From Caproiciproducens sp. NJN-50 (lineage in GTDB: Bacteria > Bacillota > Clostridia > Oscillospirales > Acutalibacteraceae): a stretch of 64,000 nt of DNA. The stretch is from assembly GCF_004103755.1 (NCBI RefSeq), contig NZ_CP035283.1, positions 2,914,001-2,978,000 on the forward strand, read 5' to 3'. The notes under the pieces are model-generated. The model ran no database searches. It saw nothing but the letters and a program-made list of their open reading frames with translations, and was not told where the DNA came from. Each line of letters starts with the position of its first letter. The first letter of the stretch is position 1. The position numbers were made by a program, and so were the translations under genes. Shown in pieces: positions 1 through 8,788 of this stretch.

Positions 1-606
1 CCCCATTCCTCGCAATATTGCCCCATCGTTTCATAGAGAGGCTCGCCGCCCTCGAACAGCTGGTTCTGCAGCTCGTCGGAAGACCGGTTGGAGGTTTTTA
101 CCAGGACAAAGATTCCCTTGTCCTCCTCGCGGCAGACATTGATCAGCGGCGAGATCCCGTCCGATCCGAGGTATCCGTTGACCGTCAGCGCATCGCCGCC
201 GAACGCTTCCGCCGTTTCCCCGGCAAGATCGGTTCTGCCCAGATGCGCCGCCGCATAGGCCTGCATGGTGCTTCCAATATCGTTGCGTTTACCGTCCGTG
301 ATGACGAACAGGCCTTTTTCCTTCGCATACGCGATGGTATCGTGCAGGGCCTTTACTCCCTGCCAGCCGTACATTTCATAATACGCGCACTGCGGCTTGA
401 CGGCGGGCACGATGCCGCACAGCGCGTCGATCAGGCCCTTGTTGAATTCCAGAATCGCGGCGGCGGCCCCGTCCAGCGTCTTCCCGTATTGCCCAAATGC
501 TTTTTCCTTGATAAAATCGGGGATATAGTCGAGTTTCGGGTCAAGTCCCGCCACCGTGGGGTTCTGTTTTTGCGCGATTGCTTCGATCAGCCGGTCCAGA
601 GCCATA
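1..606 (-). CDS. pyrF: orotidine 5'-phosphate decarboxylase, 3' end cut by window edge
   Basis: PyrF decarboxylates OMP to UMP, the last step of de novo pyrimidine synthesis. The 202 visible residues start with MALDRLIEAI, and the stop codon lies outside the window. The catalytic DxKxxD signature is present as DGKRND (D104, K106, D109), and the N-terminal AGLDPKLDYIP segment fits the longer 'type 2' PyrF subfamily. The ATG at 606 has an AAGGAGGATT ribosome binding site. It begins 12 bases after the pyrC stop, so the two are co-transcribed. Confidence 0.93.
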
Positions 607-618
607 GTCGAATCCTCC

Positions 619-1896
619 TTATTCCTCCTGTTGATAGACGATCTTCCCGCCGAGCAGGGTCATCCGGACCCTGCCGGTCAGTTTCATCCCCTTGAAAACC
701 GCGTTGCGGCTTTTCCCGTGCAGCTTTGCAGGTTCCACCGTCCACGTTTCATTCGGGTCAAACAGCACAAGATCCGCCGGGGAGCCCGGCGCCAGTGTTC
801 CGCCGGGAACGCCGAGCAGCCGCGCGGGCGTGCAGGACATGAGTCCGATGAGCTGCGCAAGAGTTAAAATCCCCGGCAGAACCAGAAATGTGATGCCCGC
901 CGCCAGGCTGGTCTCCATGCCGATCACGCCGCTCGGCGCGGTGAGAAAATCGGTCTTCTCCTCCGGCGTGTGCGGCGCGTGGTCGGTCGCGATGACGTCG
1001 ATCGTGCCGTCCCGCAGCCCCTCGGCGACGGCCGCCCGGTCCTCCTCCGCGCGCAGCGGAGGGTTCATGCGGTAATCCGCGTCGCGGCGCAGCAGCTCGC
1101 GCTCCGTCAGAGCAAAATAATGCGGGGCGGTCTCACAGGTCACGGGAACGCCCCTGCGCTTTGCATCCCGGATCATCCCGACGGAGGTTTTCGTGCTGAC
1201 ATGGCAGATGTGTACCGGCAAACGGTATGCCTCCGCCAGAGACAGTTCCCGCGCGGTGCCGCAGTCCTCCGCGGCGGCGGGGATTCCGGGGACGCCAAGG
1301 GCGCGGGACACCTCCCCCTCGTTCAGCTTGCCTCCCGCGGCGAGCGAAAGGTCCTCGCAGTGAGACGTGACAAAGAGGCCGAGTTCCGCCGCCCCCTGCA
1401 TCGCACGGGCCATCAGCGCGGAGTCCGCCACCGGCCTGCCGTCGTCGCTGACGGCCCTTGCTCCGGTCTCCCTTAGTTTCCTCAGATCGGTCGGCTCCGC
1501 GCCGGAAAGCCCCTTGGTGATTGCTCCGGCGGCATAGACGCGGGCGTCCGCGCCTTCCGTCCTTTGCAGGAGGCTACTTACTGTCTCCGCATTATCGAGC
1601 GCGGGCCGCGTGTTCGGCATGCAGAGCAGGCTGGTCACCCCGCCCGCCGCCGCCGCGCGGCAGCCGGAAAGCACGTCCTCTTTTTCGGTGAAGCCGGGGT
1701 CGCGCAGATGGACGTGCAGATCGATCAGGCCCGGCGCGGCCACAAGGCCGGAAGCGTCGATCACCCGCGCGTCCTCACAGGCAACGGCCCCGCCGATCCG
1801 TTCAATCTGACCGTCGCAAACCAGCAAATCCCCTGTTTCATCCGTCCCATGGGACGGGTCCAGGATTCGGGCACCCCGAAGCAACAGTTTTTCCAA
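619..1896 (-). CDS. pyrC: dihydroorotase
   Basis: Dihydroorotase cyclises carbamoyl aspartate to dihydroorotate, step three of pyrimidine synthesis. The 425-residue protein is a full-length amidohydrolase of the PyrC type found in Bacillus. The metal-binding motif HVHLRDPG is at residues 61-68 (H61, H63), and a further metal/catalytic region reads ATDHAPHT in the C-terminal half. The start appears to be TTG at 1896, a few bases after GGAGGG; no better-placed ATG exists. It lies between the DUF218 gene (39-base gap) and pyrF (12-base gap), an apparent three-gene operon. Confidence 0.95.
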   Translation of the reverse strand: MEKLLLRGARILDPSHGTDETGDLLVCDGQIERIGGAVACEDARVIDASGLVAAPGLIDLHVHLRDPGFTEKEDVLSGCRAAAAGGVTSLLCMPNTRPALDNAETVSSLLQRTEGADARVYAAGAITKGLSGAEPTDLRKLRETGARAVSDDGRPVADSALMARAMQGAAELGLFVTSHCEDLSLAAGGKLNEGEVSRALGVPGIPAAAEDCGTARELSLAEAYRLPVHICHVSTKTSVGMIRDAKRRGVPVTCETAPHYFALTERELLRRDADYRMNPPLRAEEDRAAVAEGLRDGTIDVIATDHAPHTPEEKTDFLTAPSGVIGMETSLAAGITFLVLPGILTLAQLIGLMSCTPARLLGVPGGTLAPGSPADLVLFDPNETWTVEPAKLHGKSRNAVFKGMKLTGRVRMTLLGGKIVYQQEE

Positions 1897-1935
1897 ATGA
1901 TTCCCTCCGTCCGGTGATAAAAAACAGGCTCCGCC

Positions 1936-2700
1936 TTACGGCAGGAGCAGATAGGCGGACAGCGCCAGCAATTCCCGCGCCCAGCAGGCCGAGAAGATAT
2001 ACCACGGAGTCCGGGCGGGAGCCGCATAGGCCGCCGCGCCGCACCCGCGCGCGATTGATCGGGCGCGGTATTCATGATATTCGTCGGTCACGATCGCCAG
2101 TGTGCGGTTCAGGCCGTTTTGATCGATAATTTTCAGGGCATTCCCGATATTCTCCCGTGTGGAAGTCGACCGGTCCTCCAAATAGAGGCGCGAGGGATCG
2201 ACTCCAAGGCTGACAAGCCCTTCCCGGATCACTTCGGCCTCCGTGCGGTTTTCACCGCGGCCCCGTCCGCCGCAGGCAACGCAGGCGGCCTTCGGATGCG
2301 CGTTCAGATAATCCGCCGCCGCTTCGATGCGCACCCGCAGATCGGCGCTCGGAACGTCGCCGCTCACCTTGCTGCCGAGCACCAGCACCGTCGCCGTTTC
2401 CGGCGGGGCGGCCGCCGCGCCGGAAATCATCAGGCCGGTCAGCACCGCGGCCCACGCAAGGCCCGCGCAGAACAGAACCAGAACCGCCTTCGCCGTGTTC
2501 CGGGCCGCTCTGCTCCGTTTACAGACGGCACGGATCCTGCCGGAAAGCAGGACACAAAACAGAATCAGCAGGCATACTGTGATACCAAAAACATTGCCGA
2601 TATTCAGCACGTTCCAGTGAATCGGTCCAAGAAACCAGAAAAGGCCCAGAACGGACAGAATTCCAAGGACCCAAAGCGCGGCGCGTCTGAATTTTCCCAA
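1936..2700 (-). CDS. YdcF/SanA-like DUF218 membrane protein
   Basis: About 254 residues. The N-terminal third holds three hydrophobic segments (roughly residues 6-26, 33-53 and 68-92). The rest is a DUF218 domain: TATVLVLGSKV, then CGGRGRGENRTEAEVI and IVTDEYHEYRA, the usual conserved acidic/polar motifs of this fold. Family members such as SanA and ElyC are linked to envelope integrity, but the reaction is unknown. A GTG at 2709 touches the GGGAGG ribosome binding site. The in-frame TTG at 2700 is 8 bases from it, so I take TTG as the start. First gene of a probable operon with pyrC-pyrF. Confidence 0.8.
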   Translation of the reverse strand: MGKFRRAALWVLGILSVLGLFWFLGPIHWNVLNIGNVFGITVCLLILFCVLLSGRIRAVCKRSRAARNTAKAVLVLFCAGLAWAAVLTGLMISGAAAAPPETATVLVLGSKVSGDVPSADLRVRIEAAADYLNAHPKAACVACGGRGRGENRTEAEVIREGLVSLGVDPSRLYLEDRSTSTRENIGNALKIIDQNGLNRTLAIVTDEYHEYRARSIARGCGAAAYAAPARTPWYIFSACWARELLALSAYLLLP

Positions 2701-2718
2701 TGGGATCACCTCCCGGTT

Positions 2719-2746
2719 ATTATAGCATAAAACTATGCCGCTTCAA
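2719..2746 (-). promoter_or_regulatory. promoter of the DUF218-pyrC-pyrF operon
   Basis: On the minus strand TTGAAG (2741-2746) and TATAAT (2719-2724) are separated by 16 bases, and the ribosome binding site follows within about 10 bases, giving a very short leader. No pyrimidine attenuator is visible in that short leader. Confidence 0.6.
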
Positions 2747-2949
2747 ACATACGTACCGAAAAAAGCATATACCATTTGTATATTCATAAACTTATATTGC
2801 AAAATGTTCCTTCTTTCTTCAAAAAACGGTGAATTCTTCTTTCTTCTGCCTGTAATGGTGTTTCACTTTACATTGGAAAATTAATTAAAAATTAAAAAAA
2901 TTAGACATCTTTTTTAAAAAATTATCGCTTTAGCAATGCAATTCGATGC
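2747..2949. other. AT-rich intergenic region between divergent genes
   Basis: This stretch separates the divergent DUF218 and serC promoters. It is much richer in A and T than its surroundings, especially 2875-2930 with repeated AATTAA and A-runs. I see no gene, hairpin terminator or T-box in it. It may act as an upstream activating tract for the serC promoter, but this is only inference. Confidence 0.5.
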
Positions 2950-2978
2950 TTGCCTTTTCCAGCCTGGCGCATTATAAT
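2950..2978 (+). promoter_or_regulatory. promoter of serC-serA
   Basis: TTGCCT (2950-2955) and TATAAT (2973-2978) are separated by 17 bases. A transcript from here would have an approximately 40-base leader before the serC ATG at 3025. Confidence 0.6.
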
Positions 2979-3024
2979 TAATAATTATGGCAAGGCTGTA
3001 AAAATATACAATTGGAGGTTCATC

Positions 3025-4110
3025 ATGAAACGTGTTTACAACTTTTCCGCGGGCCCGTCCATGCTTCCGGAAGCCGTACTCCGCCGCGCGGCGGACGAAA
3101 TGCTCGATTACAAGGGCTGCGGCCAGTCCGTCATGGAGATGTCCCATCGATCTAGCGAGTACGAGGGGATCATCAATTCCGCGGAGAGCTTGCTTCGCGA
3201 AGTAATGGGAATTCCATGCAGCTATAAGGTTCTGTTCCTGCAGGGCGGCGCCGCCACACAGTTCGCGATGGTGCCGCTGAATCTGATGAACAAAAACAAA
3301 AAAGCGGATTTCGTCGTAACCGGGCAATGGGCGACAAAGGCGTGGAAAGAGGCTTCCCGTTATGGGGAGACCAAGGTGGTCGCCTCTTCCAAGGACAAAA
3401 CCTTCACGTACATCCCGGAACTGGACCCCTCCTCGTTTTCCAGGGACGCCGATTATTTTCATATCTGCATGAACAATACGATCTACGGCACAACCTACCA
3501 GGACCTGCCCCAGACCGGTGACATTCCTCTGGTGGCGGACGTTTCCTCCTGTATTCTGAGCGCTCCGCTCGACGTTTCCAGATTTGGGCTTCTTTACGCC
3601 GGCGCGCAGAAAAACATGGGTATTGCGGGTCTGACCACCGTCATCATCCGTGAGGACCTGATCGGCAGCGCGATGGAGATCACGCCGACCATGCTGGATT
3701 ATAAGACGCACGCCGACAACGGTTCCATGTACAATACCCCTCCGTGCTATTCCATCTATATCTGCATGCTGGTGCTCGACTGGCTGAAAAACACCGTCGG
3801 CGGGCTTTCCGAAATGGAAAAGATCAATCGGAAGAAGGCCGGAATCCTCTACGATTTTCTCGATCATTCCAGACTGTTCCACGGCACGGTCGTCCCGAAG
3901 GACCGCTCGCTGATGAATGTTCCTTTCGTCACGGGAAATGCCGAAACGGACGCGAAATTTGTCTCCGAGGCGAAGGCGGAAGGCTTTGTGAACCTGAAGG
4001 GACACCGCACGGTCGGCGGGATGCGCGCATCCATCTACAACGCCATGCCGGTCGAGGGCGTGGAAAAGCTGGTTGCCTTCATGGCCGAATTCGAACGGAA
4101 AAATGCTTGA
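3025..4110 (+). CDS. serC: phosphoserine aminotransferase
   Basis: SerC is a PLP enzyme that transaminates 3-phosphohydroxypyruvate with glutamate to give phosphoserine. The 361-residue protein opens with the typical RVYNFSAGPSMLP, and the PLP lysine is K196 in the motif GAQKNMG. An ATG lies further upstream in frame at 2950, but it falls within the -35 element. The ATG at 3025, with TTGGAGG nine bases before it, matches the family start. It is followed 19 bases later by serA, so the first two enzymes of serine synthesis form an operon. Confidence 0.96.
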   Translation: MKRVYNFSAGPSMLPEAVLRRAADEMLDYKGCGQSVMEMSHRSSEYEGIINSAESLLREVMGIPCSYKVLFLQGGAATQFAMVPLNLMNKNKKADFVVTGQWATKAWKEASRYGETKVVASSKDKTFTYIPELDPSSFSRDADYFHICMNNTIYGTTYQDLPQTGDIPLVADVSSCILSAPLDVSRFGLLYAGAQKNMGIAGLTTVIIREDLIGSAMEITPTMLDYKTHADNGSMYNTPPCYSIYICMLVLDWLKNTVGGLSEMEKINRKKAGILYDFLDHSRLFHGTVVPKDRSLMNVPFVTGNAETDAKFVSEAKAEGFVNLKGHRTVGGMRASIYNAMPVEGVEKLVAFMAEFERKNA

Positions 4111-4129
4111 TGAACGGAGGATTCAACCC

Positions 4130-5308
4130 ATGTACCATATCAAATGCCTAAATAAAATCTCGCCCGTCGGAATCAGCCGTTTCGGCGAAGGCTATGCCTG
4201 CTCGGAGGGCATGGAAAACCCGGAGGCGGTCCTGGTCCGCTCCGCTTCCATGCTTGAAACGGAACTGCCGGAAAACCTGCTGGCCATCGCCCGCGCCGGA
4301 GCGGGAGTCAACAACATCCCGATCGACCGGTGCAGCGAGCGGGGCATCGTCGTCTTCAACACCCCGGGCGCGAACGCGAACGCGGTCAAGGAGCTGGTGA
4401 TTGCCGGCCTCCTGATGTCTTCGCGCAAAATCGTATCGGGAATCGAATGGGCCAAAACGCTGAAGGGCCGCGGCGAGGAGGTCGGCAAGCTGGTCGAAAA
4501 AGGCAAGGGGCAGTTCTCCGGTCCTGAAATCAGCGGAAAAACGCTCGGCGTCATCGGCCTCGGAGCCATCGGGATCCTGGTCGCGAACGCGGCGCATTCG
4601 CTCGGAATGGAGGTCCTCGGCTACGACCCGTATCTCTCGGTCGACGCCGCGTGGGGTCTGTCCCGTGCGGTCCGGCACGCGCGGTCTCTGGACGATATCT
4701 TCGCGGAAAGCGACTATATCACGATCCACGTGCCGCTGCTGCCGGACACCAGGGAAATGATCAACGCGGAAGCCATTGCGAAGATGAAGGACGGCGTCCA
4801 TCTTTTGAATTACGCGCGCGGCGGGCTGTTCAGCCGGCCGGACGTGCTGGCGGCGGTCAAATCCGGAAAAGTTGCCACTTATGCGACCGACTTCCCCGAC
4901 GACAGCCTGATCGGCGTCCCTAACGTGCTTGTCACCCCGCACCTCGGCGCTTCCACTCCCGAATCGGAGGACAACTGCGCGCGCATGGCGGCAAACGAGC
5001 TGATCAACTACCTGGAGGATGGGAATATCTGCAATTCCGTCAACCTGCCGAACGTTTCGATGCCGCGCAACGGCTACACCCGCATCTGCTTGTTCCACAA
5101 AAACGTGCCGAATGTCATCAGCAAGCTCTCCGGCATTCTGGCGAACGCCAATATCAATATCGAGAACATGCAAAGCAAGGCGAAGAAGGAATATGCTTAT
5201 GTGATCCTTGACGTAACCGGCGAAATTTCCGGGGACACGGCGGCGCACCTGGAGCAGCTCCCGGAGATCGTCCGCGCGCGCGTTATCCCGCCAAAGAACA
5301 AATCATGA
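4130..5308 (+). CDS. serA: D-3-phosphoglycerate dehydrogenase
   Basis: SerA oxidises 3-phosphoglycerate with NAD, the committed step of serine synthesis. The 392-residue protein has the NAD-binding motif GLGAIG near residue 143. The active-site Arg is in NYARGG (about residue 229) and the catalytic His in TPHLGAST (about residue 270). A C-terminal ACT domain covers about residues 318-392, the usual site of serine feedback. It is the short form, without the intervening domain of the approximately 525-residue Bacillus SerA. The ATG at 4130 has a GAACGGAGG site and follows serC by 19 bases. Confidence 0.95.
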   Translation: MYHIKCLNKISPVGISRFGEGYACSEGMENPEAVLVRSASMLETELPENLLAIARAGAGVNNIPIDRCSERGIVVFNTPGANANAVKELVIAGLLMSSRKIVSGIEWAKTLKGRGEEVGKLVEKGKGQFSGPEISGKTLGVIGLGAIGILVANAAHSLGMEVLGYDPYLSVDAAWGLSRAVRHARSLDDIFAESDYITIHVPLLPDTREMINAEAIAKMKDGVHLLNYARGGLFSRPDVLAAVKSGKVATYATDFPDDSLIGVPNVLVTPHLGASTPESEDNCARMAANELINYLEDGNICNSVNLPNVSMPRNGYTRICLFHKNVPNVISKLSGILANANINIENMQSKAKKEYAYVILDVTGEISGDTAAHLEQLPEIVRARVIPPKNKS

Positions 5309-5324
5309 TCTGCTTATGATTCGA

Positions 5325-5361
5325 AAGGCCGCTTCCCGGCTGGGGAAGCGGCCTTCTGTCT
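5325..5361 (+). terminator. terminator after serA
   Basis: A 13-base-pair perfect hairpin (5325-5337 with 5343-5355) with a 5-base loop follows the serA stop by 16 bases. The downstream tract is only moderately T-rich (CTGTCTCTTT). It may also serve the small minus-strand gene on the other side. Confidence 0.8.
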
Positions 5362-5374
5362 CTTTCCGGATCTT

Positions 5375-5539
5375 TCAGCCGCAATGGCGGACCTTCGTCT
5401 GCAGCCGGTGAACCAGGCGGCTCATAAAGTTGAAAAGCAGGCAGGCCAGGAGGTAGGCAACGTGAAAAAATGCGGCAATCGTCATAATAACAAGAAAGAG
5501 GACCCCGCCAAGCCTCAGCGCGTCAATGAAAACTCCCAT
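5375..5539 (-). CDS. small membrane protein, 54 residues, unknown
   Basis: Translating the minus strand from the ATG at 5539 gives 54 residues beginning MGVFIDALRLGG and ending KVRHCG. Residues about 12-36 are almost entirely hydrophobic, a single membrane span, followed by a basic tail. AAGGGGA lies upstream; GTG at 5542 is an equally possible start. It sits between the serA terminator and the amidase gene. I do not recognise a family. Support is the ribosome binding site, the intact frame and the clean membrane-plus-basic-tail composition. Confidence 0.5.
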   Translation of the reverse strand: MGVFIDALRLGGVLFLVIMTIAAFFHVAYLLACLLFNFMSRLVHRLQTKVRHCG

Positions 5540-5650
5540 CACAAACCATTCCCCTTTTAATTTACGATATTTTTGTCCTCTTCGTTTTACAACAGCGGAA
5601 TCAACAAAATTTTCAATCCAAATCGTGCAAGTAAATCGGATGTCAGGGCC

Positions 5651-6571
5651 TTAGGTTACCGTAACCAGGCATTTGGCCGTCAGGCCGTTATCCGTTCTCG
5701 CCTCGATGGTGGTGCATCCCCTCGCCACGCCGAGGACCGTCCCGCTTTGGACCACCGCCACCTGGGAGTTGTAGGAACTCCACGAGGTCCGGTTCTGATA
5801 AACATTGGTATTGATCAGCGTCACAATGGAATTCAATTCACAGGTTTTACCGGCCTTCACATTCACGGAAGCCCGGTCCATCTCAACGGCAACCGGCACA
5901 TACGCATTCATTGCAACGCAGGTCGCAAGGCTCTGCGCGATGGCGTTCGTACTGCTCTCAATCCACTGAACGTCGCTCGGATTGTCGTGGTAGGCTGTTT
6001 CAATCAGGCAGTGCGGCATGGACGGCATGGACATCTCCCACAAAGCGTCGTTCGTATCGAGGCTGACCGCGCTTTTGTCAGGATAAATAAAATTTCCCTT
6101 GACCAGATTGGCGAAACGCAGGCTCTGCGCATCCCCGGTCGGATAAAAGATTGTTGTCCCGTTCGTCTTGGGCCCTCCGTCTTTTGCATTGGAATGAATG
6201 GCCAGATAGAGATCGCATTTTGCCGCGGAGGCTTGCTTTGCGCGGTTCACAATCGTATTCCTCTGGTTGGAGCGGCCGCCGGTCTGTGCCGCCGCCAGAA
6301 CCGATTCGATCCCATAGGCGTTCAGGCAGGGCACCATTGCCTCCGCGACCTGCCGCATGTGGTATTCCTCGCTGCCGGAACCGTCGCAGTAGGGGTTCCA
6401 CGTCTGGCAGGAAGGGCTGAGATAGACGCGGTAGGTATGGGCGGTATAGACGGGCCGCGCCGTAAAAATCCCCGTTGTGCTTTTTGCCTCTGCCTTGCCG
6501 GTACCGGAACCTAAAATTACCGCGCCGGCGAAAATGAGTGACAAGGCTGTTTTCCATTTCCCGGTCTTCAT
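5651..6571 (-). CDS. secreted N-acetylmuramoyl-L-alanine amidase with C-terminal Ig-like domain
   Basis: 306 residues with a signal peptide (about 1-29). An Amidase_3-type domain follows (about residues 45-220), which would cut the bond between muramic acid and the stem peptide in peptidoglycan. Visible motifs are GSGSEEYHM (metal Glu), LAIHSNA (metal His) and LIETAYHDN (catalytic Glu). The first metal-binding motif, normally DPGHGG, reads SPSCQTWN, so the usual first His is missing. The last about 75 residues look like a bacterial Ig-like (Big_2) domain, ending in TDNGLTAKCLVTVT. It may bind the cell wall. Monocistronic as far as can be seen. Confidence 0.85.
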   Translation of the reverse strand: MKTGKWKTALSLIFAGAVILGSGTGKAEAKSTTGIFTARPVYTAHTYRVYLSPSCQTWNPYCDGSGSEEYHMRQVAEAMVPCLNAYGIESVLAAAQTGGRSNQRNTIVNRAKQASAAKCDLYLAIHSNAKDGGPKTNGTTIFYPTGDAQSLRFANLVKGNFIYPDKSAVSLDTNDALWEMSMPSMPHCLIETAYHDNPSDVQWIESSTNAIAQSLATCVAMNAYVPVAVEMDRASVNVKAGKTCELNSIVTLINTNVYQNRTSWSSYNSQVAVVQSGTVLGVARGCTTIEARTDNGLTAKCLVTVT

Positions 6572-6660
6572 CCAATCCCCTGTCTTTCCAAAATTTGCTT
6601 CCTTTACATCTTACCCTGAATTAAATTGAAATTGTTTCTTGTTTCGCAAAATAAAAGGCA

Positions 6661-6700
6661 TAAAAAAAGTCGCCCCCAGGTTATATCCCGGAAAGCGACT
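6661..6700 (-). terminator. terminator of the ribosomal protein cluster after rplQ
   Basis: On the minus strand AGTCGC (6695-6700 arm) pairs with GCGACT (6668-6673 arm) around a loop that can itself pair partly. A run of seven T follows directly. It lies 33 bases past the rplQ stop. Confidence 0.85.
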
Positions 6701-6733
6701 GACAAATTCCCTTCGTTTTACCGCAAAGAGAAC

Positions 6734-7075
6734 TTATAGAAGTTCGATGATTGCCATTTCGGCCGCATCCCCGCGGCGGGGTCCGATTTTGGTAATGCGC
6801 GTATATCCGCCGTTGCGGTCCGCGTATTTCGGTGCGATTTCCGTGAACAGCTTGTGCGCGACGTCTTCCTTCGTCACAAAGCCGCCAATCAGGCGTTTAT
6901 GGGCAAGCGTGTCTTCTTTTGCAACGGTGATCATTTTTTCCGCCAGGGAACGGACTTCCTTGGCGCGGGTCACCGTCGTTTCGATTTTTCCTTTTTCCAA
7001 AAGAAAGGTTACCATCGCCCTGAGCATGGCCGTTCTGTGGTCGGTGGTCCTTCCGAGCTTTCTGGTACCGGGCAT
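6734..7075 (-). CDS. rplQ: 50S ribosomal protein L17
   Basis: 113 residues, near the usual bacterial length. The opening MPGTRKLGRTTDHRTAML is the conserved L17 signature, and the domain continues to the C-terminal GDAAEMAIIELL. L17 binds 23S rRNA domains at the polypeptide exit side. Last gene of the alpha operon, 37 bases after rpoA and followed by the cluster's terminator. Confidence 0.98.
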   Translation of the reverse strand: MPGTRKLGRTTDHRTAMLRAMVTFLLEKGKIETTVTRAKEVRSLAEKMITVAKEDTLAHKRLIGGFVTKEDVAHKLFTEIAPKYADRNGGYTRITKIGPRRGDAAEMAIIELL

Positions 7076-7112
7076 CGAACTATCACTCCTTTACCTTAGG
7101 TTCCGCAAAGGA

Positions 7113-8066
7113 CTATTCGTCGTCCTTGCGCAGATTGAAACCGAGAGAGGCCATCTTCCAGACAACCTCTTCGAGGGATTTGCGTCCAAGGTTGCGTACC
7201 TTCATCATGTCGTCCTCCGACTTGCTGATGATGTCGCCAACCGTGTTGATTCCGGCGCGTTTGAGGCAGTTGAAGGAGCGAACCGACAGGTCCAGTTCCT
7301 CAATCGTCATCTCCAGCACTTTTTCCTTGCCCTTGTCGTCCTTTTCCACCATGATCTCGGTGCTGCTTCCCTTGTCGGACAGGTCGACAAACAGGTTCAG
7401 ATGTTCAGTCAGGACTTTCGCGGCAAGAGAGACCGCCTCCTGAGCCCCGATCACTCCGTTGGTGGAAACCTCAAGCGTCAGCTTGTCGAAATCGATGCTC
7501 TGACCGACGCGGGTCGGCTCCACATTGTAATTCACCTTGTAAACGGGAGTGTAAATGGAATCCACCGGGAGCACGCCGATGATGCTGGCGTTCATATTCT
7601 GCTTGTTCCGCTCTGCGGAGACATAGCCGCGCCCCTTGTCCAAAGTGAGTTCCATGTACAGTTTGGCGCCGTCCCCCAGCGTCGCAATGTGCATGTCCGG
7701 GTTGAGAATTTCCACCTCGCTGTCGCACTTGATTGAGTCGGCCGTCACTTCACACGGCCCCTCGGCGGAGATCTCAACTGTTTTGGGCCCGTCGCAGTGC
7801 ATCTTTGTCGTCAGTCCCTTGATATTCAGGATGATTTCCGTGACATCCTCCTTCACGCCGGGGATCGTGGAAAACTCATGCAGAACGCCATCTATTTTAA
7901 TGGAAGTGACTGCCACGCCTTGAAGCGAAGACAGGAGCACGCGCCTGAGACTGTTGCCCAGCGTGGTGCCGAACCCGCGTTCGAGGGGTTCGACAATAAA
8001 CTTGCCGTACGTTCCGTCGCCCGATAACATACTCGTCTCAATTTTTGGCTTCTCAAACTCGATCAT
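7113..8066 (-). CDS. rpoA: RNA polymerase alpha subunit
   Basis: 317 residues. The N-terminal domain (about 1-230) drives alpha dimerisation and beta/beta' assembly; it includes FGTTLGNSLRRVLLSSLQG and the later PTRVGQSIDFDKL. A short linker leads to the C-terminal helix-hairpin-helix domain (about 245-310, containing LKRAGINTVGDII and VRNLGRKSLEEV), which contacts UP elements and activators. It lies in the standard place between rpsD and rplQ. Confidence 0.98.
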   Translation of the reverse strand: MIEFEKPKIETSMLSGDGTYGKFIVEPLERGFGTTLGNSLRRVLLSSLQGVAVTSIKIDGVLHEFSTIPGVKEDVTEIILNIKGLTTKMHCDGPKTVEISAEGPCEVTADSIKCDSEVEILNPDMHIATLGDGAKLYMELTLDKGRGYVSAERNKQNMNASIIGVLPVDSIYTPVYKVNYNVEPTRVGQSIDFDKLTLEVSTNGVIGAQEAVSLAAKVLTEHLNLFVDLSDKGSSTEIMVEKDDKGKEKVLEMTIEELDLSVRSFNCLKRAGINTVGDIISKSEDDMMKVRNLGRKSLEEVVWKMASLGFNLRKDDE

Positions 8067-8134
8067 TAGCGACCCTCCTTGACCTGTAGCGGATCAAATT
8101 ATCTGCCGTGATGGCTCCTGCACTGCAGAACACG

Positions 8135-8761
8135 TTACTTGGAGTACAACTCAACAATGAGAGTCTCGTCAACCGCAAGGTCAATTTCCTCACGCGTAGG
8201 CAGCGCAAGAACTTTGCCCTCCAGAGTCTCGCGGTTCACGTCAAGCCATTTTGGAACCGGGCGGGAGGCGTTCGCCTCGAGCACGGACTTAATTTTGTCG
8301 CTCTTGCGGCTTTTGTCCTGAATGGAGACCACATCCCCCGGCTTTACCAGGCAGGAGGGAATATCCACGCGGCCCCCGTTTACGGTAAAGTGCCCGTGCA
8401 CAACAAGCTGGCGGGCTTCCGCTCTGGAGCTGGCCCAGCCCAGGCGGTAAACAATATTGTCAAGCCTGCGTTCCAGAAGGATGAGCAGCTCGTCGCCGGT
8501 CTTTCCTTCCTTTTTGGTGGCCATTTCATAATATTTCAAGAACTGGGATTCCAGTACGCCGTAGTACCGCTTCGCCGTCTGCTTTGCGCGAAGCTGAAGG
8601 CCGTACTCAGAGGTCTTTTTGCGTCCCTGGCCGTGCTGGCCGGGCGCATACGCCCTGCGCGTCACCGCGCATTTGTCCGTGTAGCATCTCGCCCCTTTCA
8701 GAAAGAGCTTCTGGCCCTCCCTGCGGCAGAGTTTGCAGACGGAATCTGTATATCTTGCCAT
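8135..8761 (-). CDS. rpsD: 30S ribosomal protein S4, zinc-binding form
   Basis: 208 residues. The N-terminus keeps four cysteines (C9, C12, C26, C31), the zinc-containing form of S4. The S4 RNA-binding domain follows (RLDNIVYRLGWA, RQLVVHGHFTVNG). S4 starts 30S assembly on 16S rRNA. In some bacteria it also represses the alpha operon; no S4 target was identified here. It is encoded in the alpha operon in this genome, as in many Clostridia, and not separately as in Bacillus. Confidence 0.98.
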   Translation of the reverse strand: MARYTDSVCKLCRREGQKLFLKGARCYTDKCAVTRRAYAPGQHGQGRKKTSEYGLQLRAKQTAKRYYGVLESQFLKYYEMATKKEGKTGDELLILLERRLDNIVYRLGWASSRAEARQLVVHGHFTVNGGRVDIPSCLVKPGDVVSIQDKSRKSDKIKSVLEANASRPVPKWLDVNRETLEGKVLALPTREEIDLAVDETLIVELYSK

Positions 8762-8788
8762 CTTTTGGTTGCACCTCCTAAAAATCGG

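Noticed and set aside
4148..5248. A 366-codon open frame opposite serA
   Set aside because: Antisense to a well-supported gene and without recognisable motifs or a ribosome binding site.
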